Of a stretch of 64,000 bases of DNA, positions 1-7,602 are shown piece after piece. Position numbers and translations under genes: made by a program. The DNA comes from an uncultured Muribaculaceae bacterium (GTDB lineage: Bacteria; Bacteroidota; Bacteroidia; Bacteroidales; Muribaculaceae): positions 1-64,000 of the forward strand of contig CAJUBL010000006.1 of NCBI GenBank assembly GCA_910584665.1, in the 5' to 3' direction. The notes beneath the pieces are model-generated. The model saw only the letters and a program-made list of their open reading frames with translations. It was not told the origin of the DNA and ran no database searches. How positions within the stretch are numbered: the stretch's first letter is position 1; every line of letters begins with the position of its first letter.

Positions 1-54
1 CCGCTCACCTCGACACTGCCAGTGTCGCGCTCTAGCCAGATGAGCTAATACCCC
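1..54 (-). tRNA. tRNA-Ala(GGC), 3' part cut by window edge
   Basis: The reverse complement gives an acceptor strand GGGGTAT (54 to 48), a D arm GCTC/GAGC, and an anticodon stem CGACA/TGTCG around the loop CTGGCAG, so the anticodon is GGC (complement at 18-20), which reads Ala GCC codons. The first T-stem strand AGCGG is visible before the window ends; the T loop and 3' acceptor are missing. A TAnnTTTG-type box (CAAAGGTA on the plus strand, 67-74) lies just upstream. Confidence 0.93.
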
Positions 55-66
55 CTATTTGCGGTG

Positions 67-74
67 CAAAGGTA
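67..74 (-). promoter_or_regulatory. -7 box for tRNA-Ala
   Basis: Minus-strand TACCTTTG matches the Bacteroidetes -7 consensus TAnnTTTG and ends 12 bases before the first tRNA base, a sensible spacing for a tRNA promoter. Confidence 0.6.
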
Positions 75-113
75 TAGATTGTTTTTGATATATCCAAATA
101 TTTTAAGCGTTTT

Positions 114-150
114 GACCGCGTATTTATAAAAAAACGGTAAATACGCGGTC
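114..150. terminator. Perfect 13-bp hairpin between tRNA and GH97 gene
   Basis: GACCGCGTATTTA (114-126) pairs perfectly with 138-150 around an 11-nt A-rich loop. It lies 61 bases past the GH97 stop codon and upstream of the tRNA promoter, so it probably ends GH97 transcription, although no U-run follows the stem on the minus strand. A second inverted pair (TGTCTGAC 168-175 with 197-204) sits even closer to the stop and could serve the same purpose. Confidence 0.45.
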
Positions 151-211
151 ATATTTTGTTTGTCGGATGTCTGACGGGTACATGGGAACGATTTATGTCA
201 GACAGGCTCTG

Positions 212-2200
212 TTATCGGGATATCGGTTCGAGTCGTGCCGCAAAACCTCCGCCAGGTGCCATGTGGATGACAGGGCGCGATGATCCGGATACGGTATCTG
301 TCCGCATTATGTAGTCCTCGGCATGGTTGTGGGCATTGGGTCCGTCACATATGGTGGTCATTCTATAGCTCGTTCCGTCTGGCAGAAACGAGAGGTCGAT
401 AGTTATGTCTCGCGGATTCCAGTCGGTGGCTCCGCCGAGATAGTAACATTCACCGGCAGTGCGCATGGTGACGATGTATTCTCCCAGTTGTCCGTCTATA
501 ACTCTGGTCTTGTCGAATACTACAGGCAGAGAGGCGATAAAACCGACACATTCCTCTTCTCCACGGTAGTTGGTCGGCGCGTCACAAAGCATGGTGAACG
601 GAGAGTCATGGATTATGTAGCAGGATAGCTGATGGGCGCGTGTGCCCATGCTCATGGGATGGTAGTAGCGCGCTTTCCAGTCGGCGCGTGTGGCGTTGGT
701 CATGGCTCCTGGTGTATAGTCGACGGGGCCGGCCATCATGCGGATATATGGGAAAGTGACGTCGTATCGGGGAAAGTCGGTAGTAGGTTTGGTCCATTTT
801 ATCTCTTCCAGGCCGAATACTCCTTCATAGTTGAGGACATTGGGGTATGTACGGCTCAGGCCGGTGGGCTTGTATATACCGTGATAATCAAGGAAGAGTC
901 CGTGACGGGCGCATGCATCGGCTATGCGGTATGTCATCTCTACGGCTTCCTGATCGTCTCTGTCGAGAAAGTCGACCTTGAAACCTTTGATTCCCATGGC
1001 CGAGTAACGGCGGCATGCTTCCTCAAGCTGGTCGTCGAGCACATTGAAGACAGTCCAGAGCACGATACCTACTCCCTTGGAGCGGCCGTAGGAGATAAGT
1101 CCGGGCAGGTCGATGGCATCGATGACAGTTAGCATGTCTCCAGAGCGAGGGGTGTACCATCCTTCGTCGAGCACGATATATTCCAGGCCATTGTCGGCGG
1201 CAAAATCGATGTAGTAGCGGTATGTTTCGGTATTTATTCCGGCCTCGAAGGGTACTCCTTTGAGGCCCCAGGCGTTCCACCAGTCCCAGGCTACCTTACC
1301 GGGCTTTATCCAGTCGGCCGGACCGATGCGTGACGGTGAGGCGAGGGCGTATACAAGATTGTTGACCGGCATGTCGGTATCGCGCCGTGTGATGGCCATC
1401 ACACGCCATGGGAATGTGCGTGTCCCGGCAGTACGGGCTATATGGTCTTCGGTTTCGGAGACATAACGCTGCCGGCGTACGGGATGGTAGCCGAATGTTT
1501 TGGGCAGCGGAGCGAAGCGGGCGTCGAGCGAGCCTGCCGCAGTGTCGGCCTGCAGATACATTCCCGGGTATGATTCGAGATCGGACTCGAGGATGGTTAT
1601 CTTCAGCCCGTCACCCATGTCGGCTGTAGCCGGCAGAAAAGCAAGTCTCTCTCCGGCATGGCTCAGCGGAGTGACATCGTAGCAGCTCTGGAATGCCATG
1701 GCCATGGGGTTCTTGTCGTTGGTCGAGAAACTCAGGTATACTGTCGGATCTCCTGTGAAACCGAGGCTTAGAGTCTCGTTCTCAATTATGACGGAATCGC
1801 GTATTGAGGTTTCGTACCGGTAGGCTATGCCTTCATCGGTGGCGCGCCATTCGGTCATGATGCCGTTGTCGAGTCTGACCCGCAGCAGATTATAGTCGAA
1901 ATCAAATTCCGGCTGGCGGTAGAAAGGAGCTTTGATATGTTCATGAAGACCTATGCGGTTTTTTATACCGGTGATGCGGGAGGCTGGTCTTACACCACGT
2001 ATATCGAGTGCGAACGCTGATGGCCCGATGACAGTGCGGCCGTCAACCGCTATCGAGAACGAGGGTACGTTTTTTTCATCGTCGGATATAGTGACGGTTA
2101 TGGAGCCGTCGGGTGATGATACACTGGCCGTACGGGCCTGGACGATGAACGGGGATGTTGCGATAGCGAGTGAGATTATGGGAATGTGACAGATTCTCAT
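212..2200 (-). CDS. GH97 family glycoside hydrolase (SusB-like), probably of the retaining type
   Basis: This is a 662-aa exported enzyme that should remove alpha-linked hexose from oligosaccharides in the periplasm. A signal peptide covers about residues 1-22 (cleavage near VQA-RT). The N-terminal beta-sandwich (about 25-290) is followed by a TIM barrel that begins with the GH97 signature WDWWNAWG (305-312) and continues with LDEGW (344-348), GFKVDFLDRDD (406-416) and NYEGVFGLEE (457-466). The Asp of KVDF (410) sits where the retaining GH97 enzymes carry their nucleophile, and Glu459 or Glu465 are candidate acids; both assignments are inferences from the family. Length fits the family. The gene stands alone: no susC/susD pair or second glycosidase is adjacent, so its substrate (alpha-glucoside or alpha-galactoside) cannot be read from context. 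Confidence 0.9.
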   Translation of the reverse strand: MRICHIPIISLAIATSPFIVQARTASVSSPDGSITVTISDDEKNVPSFSIAVDGRTVIGPSAFALDIRGVRPASRITGIKNRIGLHEHIKAPFYRQPEFDFDYNLLRVRLDNGIMTEWRATDEGIAYRYETSIRDSVIIENETLSLGFTGDPTVYLSFSTNDKNPMAMAFQSCYDVTPLSHAGERLAFLPATADMGDGLKITILESDLESYPGMYLQADTAAGSLDARFAPLPKTFGYHPVRRQRYVSETEDHIARTAGTRTFPWRVMAITRRDTDMPVNNLVYALASPSRIGPADWIKPGKVAWDWWNAWGLKGVPFEAGINTETYRYYIDFAADNGLEYIVLDEGWYTPRSGDMLTVIDAIDLPGLISYGRSKGVGIVLWTVFNVLDDQLEEACRRYSAMGIKGFKVDFLDRDDQEAVEMTYRIADACARHGLFLDYHGIYKPTGLSRTYPNVLNYEGVFGLEEIKWTKPTTDFPRYDVTFPYIRMMAGPVDYTPGAMTNATRADWKARYYHPMSMGTRAHQLSCYIIHDSPFTMLCDAPTNYRGEEECVGFIASLPVVFDKTRVIDGQLGEYIVTMRTAGECYYLGGATDWNPRDITIDLSFLPDGTSYRMTTICDGPNAHNHAEDYIMRTDTVSGSSRPVIHMAPGGGFAARLEPISR

Positions 2201-2222
2201 GGCGGTTGAGGTTAATTTGGTA

Positions 2223-2230
2223 CAAATGTA
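2223..2230 (-). promoter_or_regulatory. -7 box for the GH97 gene
   Basis: Minus-strand TACATTTG lies 22 bases upstream of the GH97 start codon, giving a leader of roughly 18 nt. There is no Shine-Dalgarno sequence in that leader, as usual in this phylum. Confidence 0.6.
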
Positions 2231-2350
2231 CGGTTTTTGTCAAAGGTTATTTTGTTATATCGTTCAAAAAAGGTGACGAATCGTTCAAAAAGTCAGAGCG
2301 TAAAGGCCCGTAGGTCTGTATGTGCGGTCAATCTAATTAATCATTTGCAT

Positions 2351-2670
2351 AATTGGCTTTGCCGTCGCTAACTGTCCTTGCGGCTGACGTTTGCTATTTT
2401 TTCATCGAATATTCTTTGTATATTTGACTTCGTCTTATATACTCACGCTCGGCAAATTCAAAATAAATTTTGATTTGCTCTCGACTTATCCGTATATTTG
2501 ACTCACATAATTGCCTCCGGCACCGCGCACCGGCCTTGCGGCCGACGATCGCTATTATGTTTCATCGAATATTCTTCGTATATTTGACTCAAAGAATCGG
2601 CTTTGCCACCGCGAACCATGCTTTGCATGACTTTCGCTATTCTTTTCATCGAATATTCTTCGTATATTTG
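2351..2670 (+). repeat. Tandem promoter-repeat array upstream of purB (modules A1-B1-A2-A3)
   Basis: Four units of 70-78 bp each end in TATATTTG (2419-2426, 2493-2500, 2579-2586, 2663-2670), a full -7 box. Units A1 (2351-2426), A2 (2509-2586) and A3 (2595-2670) share a 5' part rich in GGCTTTGCC-like words, a variable inverted repeat, and the 3' word TTTCATCGAATATTCTT. In A2 the inverted repeat is CGGCC-TTGC-GGCCG (2531-2544); in A3 it is CATGC-TTT-GCATG (2617-2629) inside GCGAA/TTCGC. Unit B1 (2431-2500) belongs to another family also found at 4102-4246 and 56874-56943. The last box leaves a 35-nt leader before the purB ATG. Confidence 0.8.
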
Positions 2671-2705
2671 TGGCTCAAAACACTAAATTCTGACTTTTTA
2701 CAGCT

Positions 2706-4052
2706 ATGCAACTCAGCTCCCTTACAGCAATCAGCCCTATCGATGGCCGTTATCGTTCAAAATGTGAAAAACTGGATGAGTATTTCTCGGAATATGCTCT
2801 TATCAGATATCGTGTGAAGGTTGAGGTCGAGTATTTCATTGCTCTGGCCGAACTTCCATTGCCTGCTCTCTCCGGTATCAGGCCTGAGACTCTGGGACAG
2901 CTACGTGATATCTACCTTAATTTCAGCGAAGCCGATGCACGTCGTGTGAAGGAGATCGAGAATGTCACCAATCATGATGTGAAAGCTGTCGAGTACCTGC
3001 TGAAGGAAAAATTCGATGCTCTCGGCCTGGATGCATTCAAGGAGTATATCCATTTCGGTCTGACGTCGCAGGATATCAACAACACGTCTGTGCCCATGAG
3101 TATCAAGGATGCCATCAAGGATGTGTATCGTCCTTTGCTTGTGGAGCTTATAGAGCATCTCAACGTACGTGTGGCCGAATGGCATGACATACCGATGCTC
3201 GCCAGGACCCACGGTCAGCCCGCCTCCCCTACCCGCCTGGGCAAGGAAATGAATGTTTTTGCCTACCGTCTGAGCCAGCAGCTTGACGCATTGGATGCAG
3301 TTACTATAAGCGGTAAGTTCGGTGGCGCCACCGGCAACTTCAACGCACATACCGTAGCTTTTCCCGGTATAGACTGGAAGGATTTTGCCTCCAGGTTCCT
3401 GAGCGAGCGTCTTGGAATCAGGCGCGAGGAATTTACGACCCAGATATCGAACTATGATAATCTGGCCGCCCTGTTTGATGCCATGCGCCGTATCAATACC
3501 ATTATCCTTGATCTTGACCGTGACATGTGGATGTATATCTCTATGGAGTATTTCAAGCAGAAGATCAAGGCCGGAGAGGTGGGGTCATCGGCTATGCCCC
3601 ACAAAGTCAACCCTATAGACTTCGAAAACTCGGAAGGTAATCTCGGTATAGCGAATGCTCTGTTGGGTCACCTTGCCTCGAAGCTTCCTGTATCGCGTCT
3701 GCAGCGGGATCTCACAGACTCTACGGTATTGCGTAATGTGGGTGTGCCTATGGCACACATGCTCATCGCTCTGCACAGTACTCTCAAGGGCTTCAATAAG
3801 CTGCTGTTGAATATCGATGCCATCAACCGGGATCTCGACTCGATGTGGAGTGTGGTTGCCGAGGGAATACAGACCATACTGCGTCGCGAGGGGTATCCCA
3901 AACCCTACGAGACGCTCAAGGAACTTACCCGTGTCAACACCACGGTGACCGCCGAGAGCATTGCTTCGTTCATTGATACGCTTAATGTAAGCGATGCTGT
4001 CAAGGAGGAACTGCGCATGCTGTCGCCCCATACCTACACCGGAAGGTTCTGA
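2706..4052 (+). CDS. purB: Adenylosuccinate lyase
   Basis: PurB acts twice in purine synthesis: it releases fumarate from SAICAR and from adenylosuccinate. The protein has 448 residues, close to the 456 of the E. coli-type enzyme, and opens with the typical LSSLTAISPIDGRY. The fumarase/aspartase superfamily signature SSAMPHKVNPIDFEN lies near residues 292-306 and contains the mobile catalytic serine loop; TSQDINNT (about 121-128) and ARTHGQPASPT (about 163-173) form the other active-site segments. It is cytosolic and homotetrameric in relatives. The ATG is fixed by homology and follows four successive promoter-like boxes. It is preceded and followed by repeat-rich spacers, so it is probably transcribed alone. 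Confidence 0.97.
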   Translation: MQLSSLTAISPIDGRYRSKCEKLDEYFSEYALIRYRVKVEVEYFIALAELPLPALSGIRPETLGQLRDIYLNFSEADARRVKEIENVTNHDVKAVEYLLKEKFDALGLDAFKEYIHFGLTSQDINNTSVPMSIKDAIKDVYRPLLVELIEHLNVRVAEWHDIPMLARTHGQPASPTRLGKEMNVFAYRLSQQLDALDAVTISGKFGGATGNFNAHTVAFPGIDWKDFASRFLSERLGIRREEFTTQISNYDNLAALFDAMRRINTIILDLDRDMWMYISMEYFKQKIKAGEVGSSAMPHKVNPIDFENSEGNLGIANALLGHLASKLPVSRLQRDLTDSTVLRNVGVPMAHMLIALHSTLKGFNKLLLNIDAINRDLDSMWSVVAEGIQTILRREGYPKPYETLKELTRVNTTVTAESIASFIDTLNVSDAVKEELRMLSPHTYTGRF

Positions 4053-4089
4053 TGTCTGTTCGGCCAGCCCCGAAAAACAGACACATCAG
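4049..4089 (+). terminator. Hairpin overlapping the purB stop codon
   Basis: CTGATGTCTGTT (4049-4060) pairs with AACAGACACATCAG (4076-4089) with one or two bulged bases, and a T-rich stretch (TCTTTCTG) follows. The stem starts inside the last purB codons. It is a plausible terminator, though the U-tract is weak. Confidence 0.5.
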
Positions 4090-4101
4090 TCTTTCTGACC
4101 G

Positions 4102-4246
4102 CGTCGGAGATACTCTGCCTTAACAAAACTCAAACAGGTCTGGTTTTGTATTCGGCTTATCCGTATCTTTGACTGCGTCTTAGATACTTCCGCTCGGAAA
4201 AGTTCAAGCAAGCTTGCTCTTTTCTCTCGACTTATTCGTATCTTTG
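4102..4246 (+). repeat. Two tandem copies of the 70-bp hairpin-promoter repeat (B2, B3)
   Basis: B2 (4102-4171) and B3 (4176-4246) each run from CGTC..AGATACT through an inverted repeat to CTTAT.CGTATCTTTG. B2 pairs ACAAAAC (4123-4129) with GTTTTGT (4143-4149). B3 pairs GAAAAG (4197-4202) with CTTTTC (4219-4224) and contains the palindrome GCAAGCTTGC (4208-4217). Each copy ends in a TATCTTTG -7 box (4164-4171 and 4239-4246). The second box stands only five bases before the ATG of the next gene. Confidence 0.8.
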
Positions 4247-4251
4247 TGATT

Positions 4252-5898
4252 ATGAATTTCCTGAAGATATTTTGTGACAGTTTTATCGATAACTGGGACA
4301 GGCCGGCGATAACGTCTTATACGCAGAGGCTGACTCTTACTTACGGTGGCCTGGGGGCGCGTATAGAACGTGTGGACCGTCTCCTGGAAATGCTGAATGT
4401 GCCTTTGGGGACGCATGTTGCTGTTGTGGGCAATAATTCCATAGACTGGATCACCAACTATATGGCGGTGATGCTGTATGGTGCTGTCGTGGTCACGACG
4501 CAGGTGACTTACAATGACGAGGACCTGCTGGAAATGCTTGCCGCGGCTGATGTCGAGATATTGTTCATCGATCCGGAGCTGATGCCTAAATATACCGATT
4601 GGTCCGATGTGCCGTCACTAAGGCTTGTAATATCGCAGGACACCCAGACGGTGCTGACATGCAGGAGCGATGCGTATGTCAATCCACAGTTCATTCTTGA
4701 CAGTGTTGACCAGAATTTCGTCAATATGTTTCCGAGCGGTTTCATGCCCAGTGATGTGGCTGTGCCTGATGTGCGGCCTGATACACCTGCGGCGATATTC
4801 TTTACGGCGGGAACGCTCGGACCTTCGCGGCCGGTGGTACTGACAAACGATAATATGGAGGGAAATGTGATCTATGGCATGAAGGCTGCATTGTTTCCGC
4901 GAGGTTCACGTACGCTCACATCAAGTTCAGTGGGGAACGTGTGGGGCACGATATTCAACGTAGTGGTGCCGCTCGCATCGGGAGCCCATGTTACGGTGTT
5001 CAATGACTATTACAGTCCATTGTCTCTCGTGGCGGCACTGAGGAGGGTCAGACCTCGTCGTGTCATAATGTCACCTCGTCAGCTCAGAGAGGTATATCAG
5101 GTTGTGAAAGACCGGTATGAAAGCAGTACTGTCTACAGGCTTGTTAAACTGCTCCCTTTCAATCACCGGCTTATAGATGCCGGAATGCGTCATGCTTTTG
5201 ACCGTGCCACAGGCGGTCATTGTTCAGAGGTGGTAATCGGGTCTACCAATGTTGACCGAAGGCTCAAAGCCAGGTTGCACCGTGTCGGCATCAGGTTCAC
5301 CGTTTCCTATGGTATGGTGGAGTGTGGCGGTCTTGTCTGTTACACTCCTGAGGGTGATTTCAATCCCGATACAGTCGGACATCCTATCGGCAGTGTTGTG
5401 AAGTGCCGTCTGAGGCCTATCGAGATACCTGGCCTTCCGGATGAGGCAGGAGTGTTGGAAATAAGGGGTATGACCATGATGAAAGGATATTACAACGATC
5501 CGGAAGCGACACGTGAGTCGTTCACTCAGGATGGCTGGTACTCGACACGTGATCTAGCCACTATAAACTCTGCAGGAGAGGTATCGGTAATAGGGCGTCT
5601 TGATACAATAATATCACGTCCGGGTGGTACTATAGTGCCTGAGCGTCTGGAGGCTACACTGATTTCGACGGGGGGTGTGCGTCAGGCAATGATCGTGGAT
5701 CGCGACGGTCTGACGACCGCTATCATTGTGCCTGATGAATCTATAATAGGGGATGGTATGGAGACGGCGGTCAGAGATATCATTGATCATGTGAACGGGA
5801 TGATCCCACGGTTCGCACATATAGACGACATTGAGATATCCACTACTCCGCTTGATGTCACACTGAAGGGTACCATAGCGAGATATAAATATTTATAG
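4252..5898 (+). CDS. AMP-binding (ANL superfamily) enzyme, acyl-CoA synthetase-like, copy 1 with altered motifs
   Basis: The 548-aa product resembles long-chain acyl-CoA ligases, which adenylate a carboxylic acid and pass it to CoA or another thiol. The P-loop is FFTAGTLGPSRPVV near residue 183 instead of the usual TSGTTGxPK. The adenine loop is YGMVECGG (about 357). The hinge region reads GWYSTRDL (about 423), where the canonical TGD glycine is replaced by Arg. The C-terminal TLKGTIAR keeps the Lys-Gly pair needed for adenylation. These changes suggest relaxed or altered activity; substrate is unknown. ATG 4252 is preferred over a GTG at 4246 because the GTG lies in the -7 box and because the start aligns with the MNLLKIF start of the next gene. 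It heads an apparent operon with tight spacing (12 nt to the next gene). Confidence 0.85.
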   Translation: MNFLKIFCDSFIDNWDRPAITSYTQRLTLTYGGLGARIERVDRLLEMLNVPLGTHVAVVGNNSIDWITNYMAVMLYGAVVVTTQVTYNDEDLLEMLAAADVEILFIDPELMPKYTDWSDVPSLRLVISQDTQTVLTCRSDAYVNPQFILDSVDQNFVNMFPSGFMPSDVAVPDVRPDTPAAIFFTAGTLGPSRPVVLTNDNMEGNVIYGMKAALFPRGSRTLTSSSVGNVWGTIFNVVVPLASGAHVTVFNDYYSPLSLVAALRRVRPRRVIMSPRQLREVYQVVKDRYESSTVYRLVKLLPFNHRLIDAGMRHAFDRATGGHCSEVVIGSTNVDRRLKARLHRVGIRFTVSYGMVECGGLVCYTPEGDFNPDTVGHPIGSVVKCRLRPIEIPGLPDEAGVLEIRGMTMMKGYYNDPEATRESFTQDGWYSTRDLATINSAGEVSVIGRLDTIISRPGGTIVPERLEATLISTGGVRQAMIVDRDGLTTAIIVPDESIIGDGMETAVRDIIDHVNGMIPRFAHIDDIEISTTPLDVTLKGTIARYKYL

Positions 5899-5910
5899 GA
5901 GGTCTGCGGA

Positions 5911-7584
5911 ATGAATCTTTTAAAAATATTTTCGGATGCTTTCCATGATAACTGGAACGAACCGGCTGTCACGGACTACGCTACAGGCATGACGCTTACA
6001 TATGGCGGGCTTGCCGCCCGCATGCAGCGGGTACATATGCTGCTTCGCAAGCTGGGTATCAGAGAGGGTGACCGTGTTGCTGTGGTGGGTGCCAATTCCA
6101 TCGACTGGATATCGGACTATTTAGGTGCGCTTACATACGGTGTCACAGTAGTGACTCTGCCTGCATGCTATAGTGGCGAGGAGACGATCTCGCTGCTGGG
6201 ACGTGTTGAGCCTGTCGCATTATTCATAGACAGGGATCTGATGCCGTCTGGAGTAGACTATAAAACAGTTCTGACGCTTAAAGTCGTTATCTCGACCGAC
6301 TTGCAGCAGACTCTGAGGTGCAGATATGGATCTACCCGTGATATCGATGTGATGCTGCAATCGATCGATGCGGATTTCATCACGATGTTTCCTTACGGTT
6401 TTACCAGAGATGACGCCAGATCGCCGATGCTGGCTCCGGATGCCGTGTGTGCGATCTTCTATACCTCTGGCACCGTCGGAGATCCCCGCCCTGTGATGCT
6501 GATGGCCGATAATCTCGAGGGCAACATAATCTATGGTATCAAGGCTGCCTTGCATCCGCGGCATTCCAGGGTCCTGATATGCACCACGCTCGGTACCGTG
6601 TGGGCTACGATATTCAATATGCTCGTACCTATAGCCTCGGGAGCTCATGCCAGCGTCATGACGAGACAGCGTGACGAGAATGCTCTCATAGAGTCGTTCC
6701 AGAAGGTGAAGCCACGGCGCATAATGCTTTCATCAATGATCATGAAGAGAGTATTCAACAATCTCTCCAGACGCTTTGACCAAAGTCGGACAGGCCGCTG
6801 TCTCAGACGTCTTCCGGGTAGTCATATTCTGCGGCGTCATTTTATGGGCCGATATGTCGACAGGATGCTTGGAGGAGAGTGTGAGGAGCTGTTTATAGGA
6901 TCGGAAATGCTGGGTTCGCAGCTTTCAAGAAAAATGAAAGATGCCGGCATGAGATTTACTGTTGTATATGGTCTTACCGAGTGTGGCGGTCTTGTAAGTT
7001 ATGTCCCCCACTCCGGTTATATACCCGGCACTGCAGGCAGAAGTATCAGCAATATACTCAGGTGCCGGATACGTCCGATGGATTTCGACGGTCTGCCGGA
7101 CGGTATAGGAGAACTTGAAGTACGCGGCATGACACTTATGAAAGGATATGCTGACAATACCTCCGATCCCAGGTCACATCTTACAAGTGACGGATGGTTC
7201 CCTACCGGCGATATAGCCTCGATAAACCATGCCGGTGATATCACGGTAATAGGTCGTCTGGCTACGCTCATAAAGCTTGACCGCGGATGTGTGGTCCCTG
7301 AAAGAATACAGTCTGTATTTATGGAGTATCAGTATGTCAGACACTCGGTTGTAGTCGAAGATGAAGGTCGGCTTAAGGCGATAATCCAACCCGATATCGA
7401 TGCGATAAATCTGGACTATCCGGGCGGTACGATCGATCCCGGTGATGTAATCCGGAGTGTGGTCGGGGAAGTTAACCGTCTTGTTTCATCGCGTGAGCAT
7501 ATCGATGTCATCGAAATATCATACGACCCTCTGGAACTTAATGCCAAGGGTACGGTGTCACGTCAGTATTATTGCAATCAATAA
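5911..7584 (+). CDS. AMP-binding (ANL superfamily) enzyme, acyl-CoA synthetase-like, copy 2
   Basis: This 557-aa protein is a tandem paralogue of the preceding one: both begin MN(F/L)LKIF and share the same order of motifs throughout. Its motifs are closer to canonical: FYTSGTVGDPRPVM (P-loop, about 185), YGLTECGG (about 353), GWFPTGD (about 429), IGRLATLIKLDRGCVVPE (hinge and A8 motif, about 447) and NAKGTVSR near the C-terminus with the catalytic Lys. It is probably the competent ligase of the pair. No membrane segment is visible. The following gene begins 18 nt downstream, so the two ligases, the GH109-like lipoprotein and possibly the epimerase form one transcript. Substrate cannot be inferred. 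Confidence 0.87.
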   Translation: MNLLKIFSDAFHDNWNEPAVTDYATGMTLTYGGLAARMQRVHMLLRKLGIREGDRVAVVGANSIDWISDYLGALTYGVTVVTLPACYSGEETISLLGRVEPVALFIDRDLMPSGVDYKTVLTLKVVISTDLQQTLRCRYGSTRDIDVMLQSIDADFITMFPYGFTRDDARSPMLAPDAVCAIFYTSGTVGDPRPVMLMADNLEGNIIYGIKAALHPRHSRVLICTTLGTVWATIFNMLVPIASGAHASVMTRQRDENALIESFQKVKPRRIMLSSMIMKRVFNNLSRRFDQSRTGRCLRRLPGSHILRRHFMGRYVDRMLGGECEELFIGSEMLGSQLSRKMKDAGMRFTVVYGLTECGGLVSYVPHSGYIPGTAGRSISNILRCRIRPMDFDGLPDGIGELEVRGMTLMKGYADNTSDPRSHLTSDGWFPTGDIASINHAGDITVIGRLATLIKLDRGCVVPERIQSVFMEYQYVRHSVVVEDEGRLKAIIQPDIDAINLDYPGGTIDPGDVIRSVVGEVNRLVSSREHIDVIEISYDPLELNAKGTVSRQYYCNQ

Positions 7585-7602
7585 CCCTTTAAAGATTATA
7601 TC

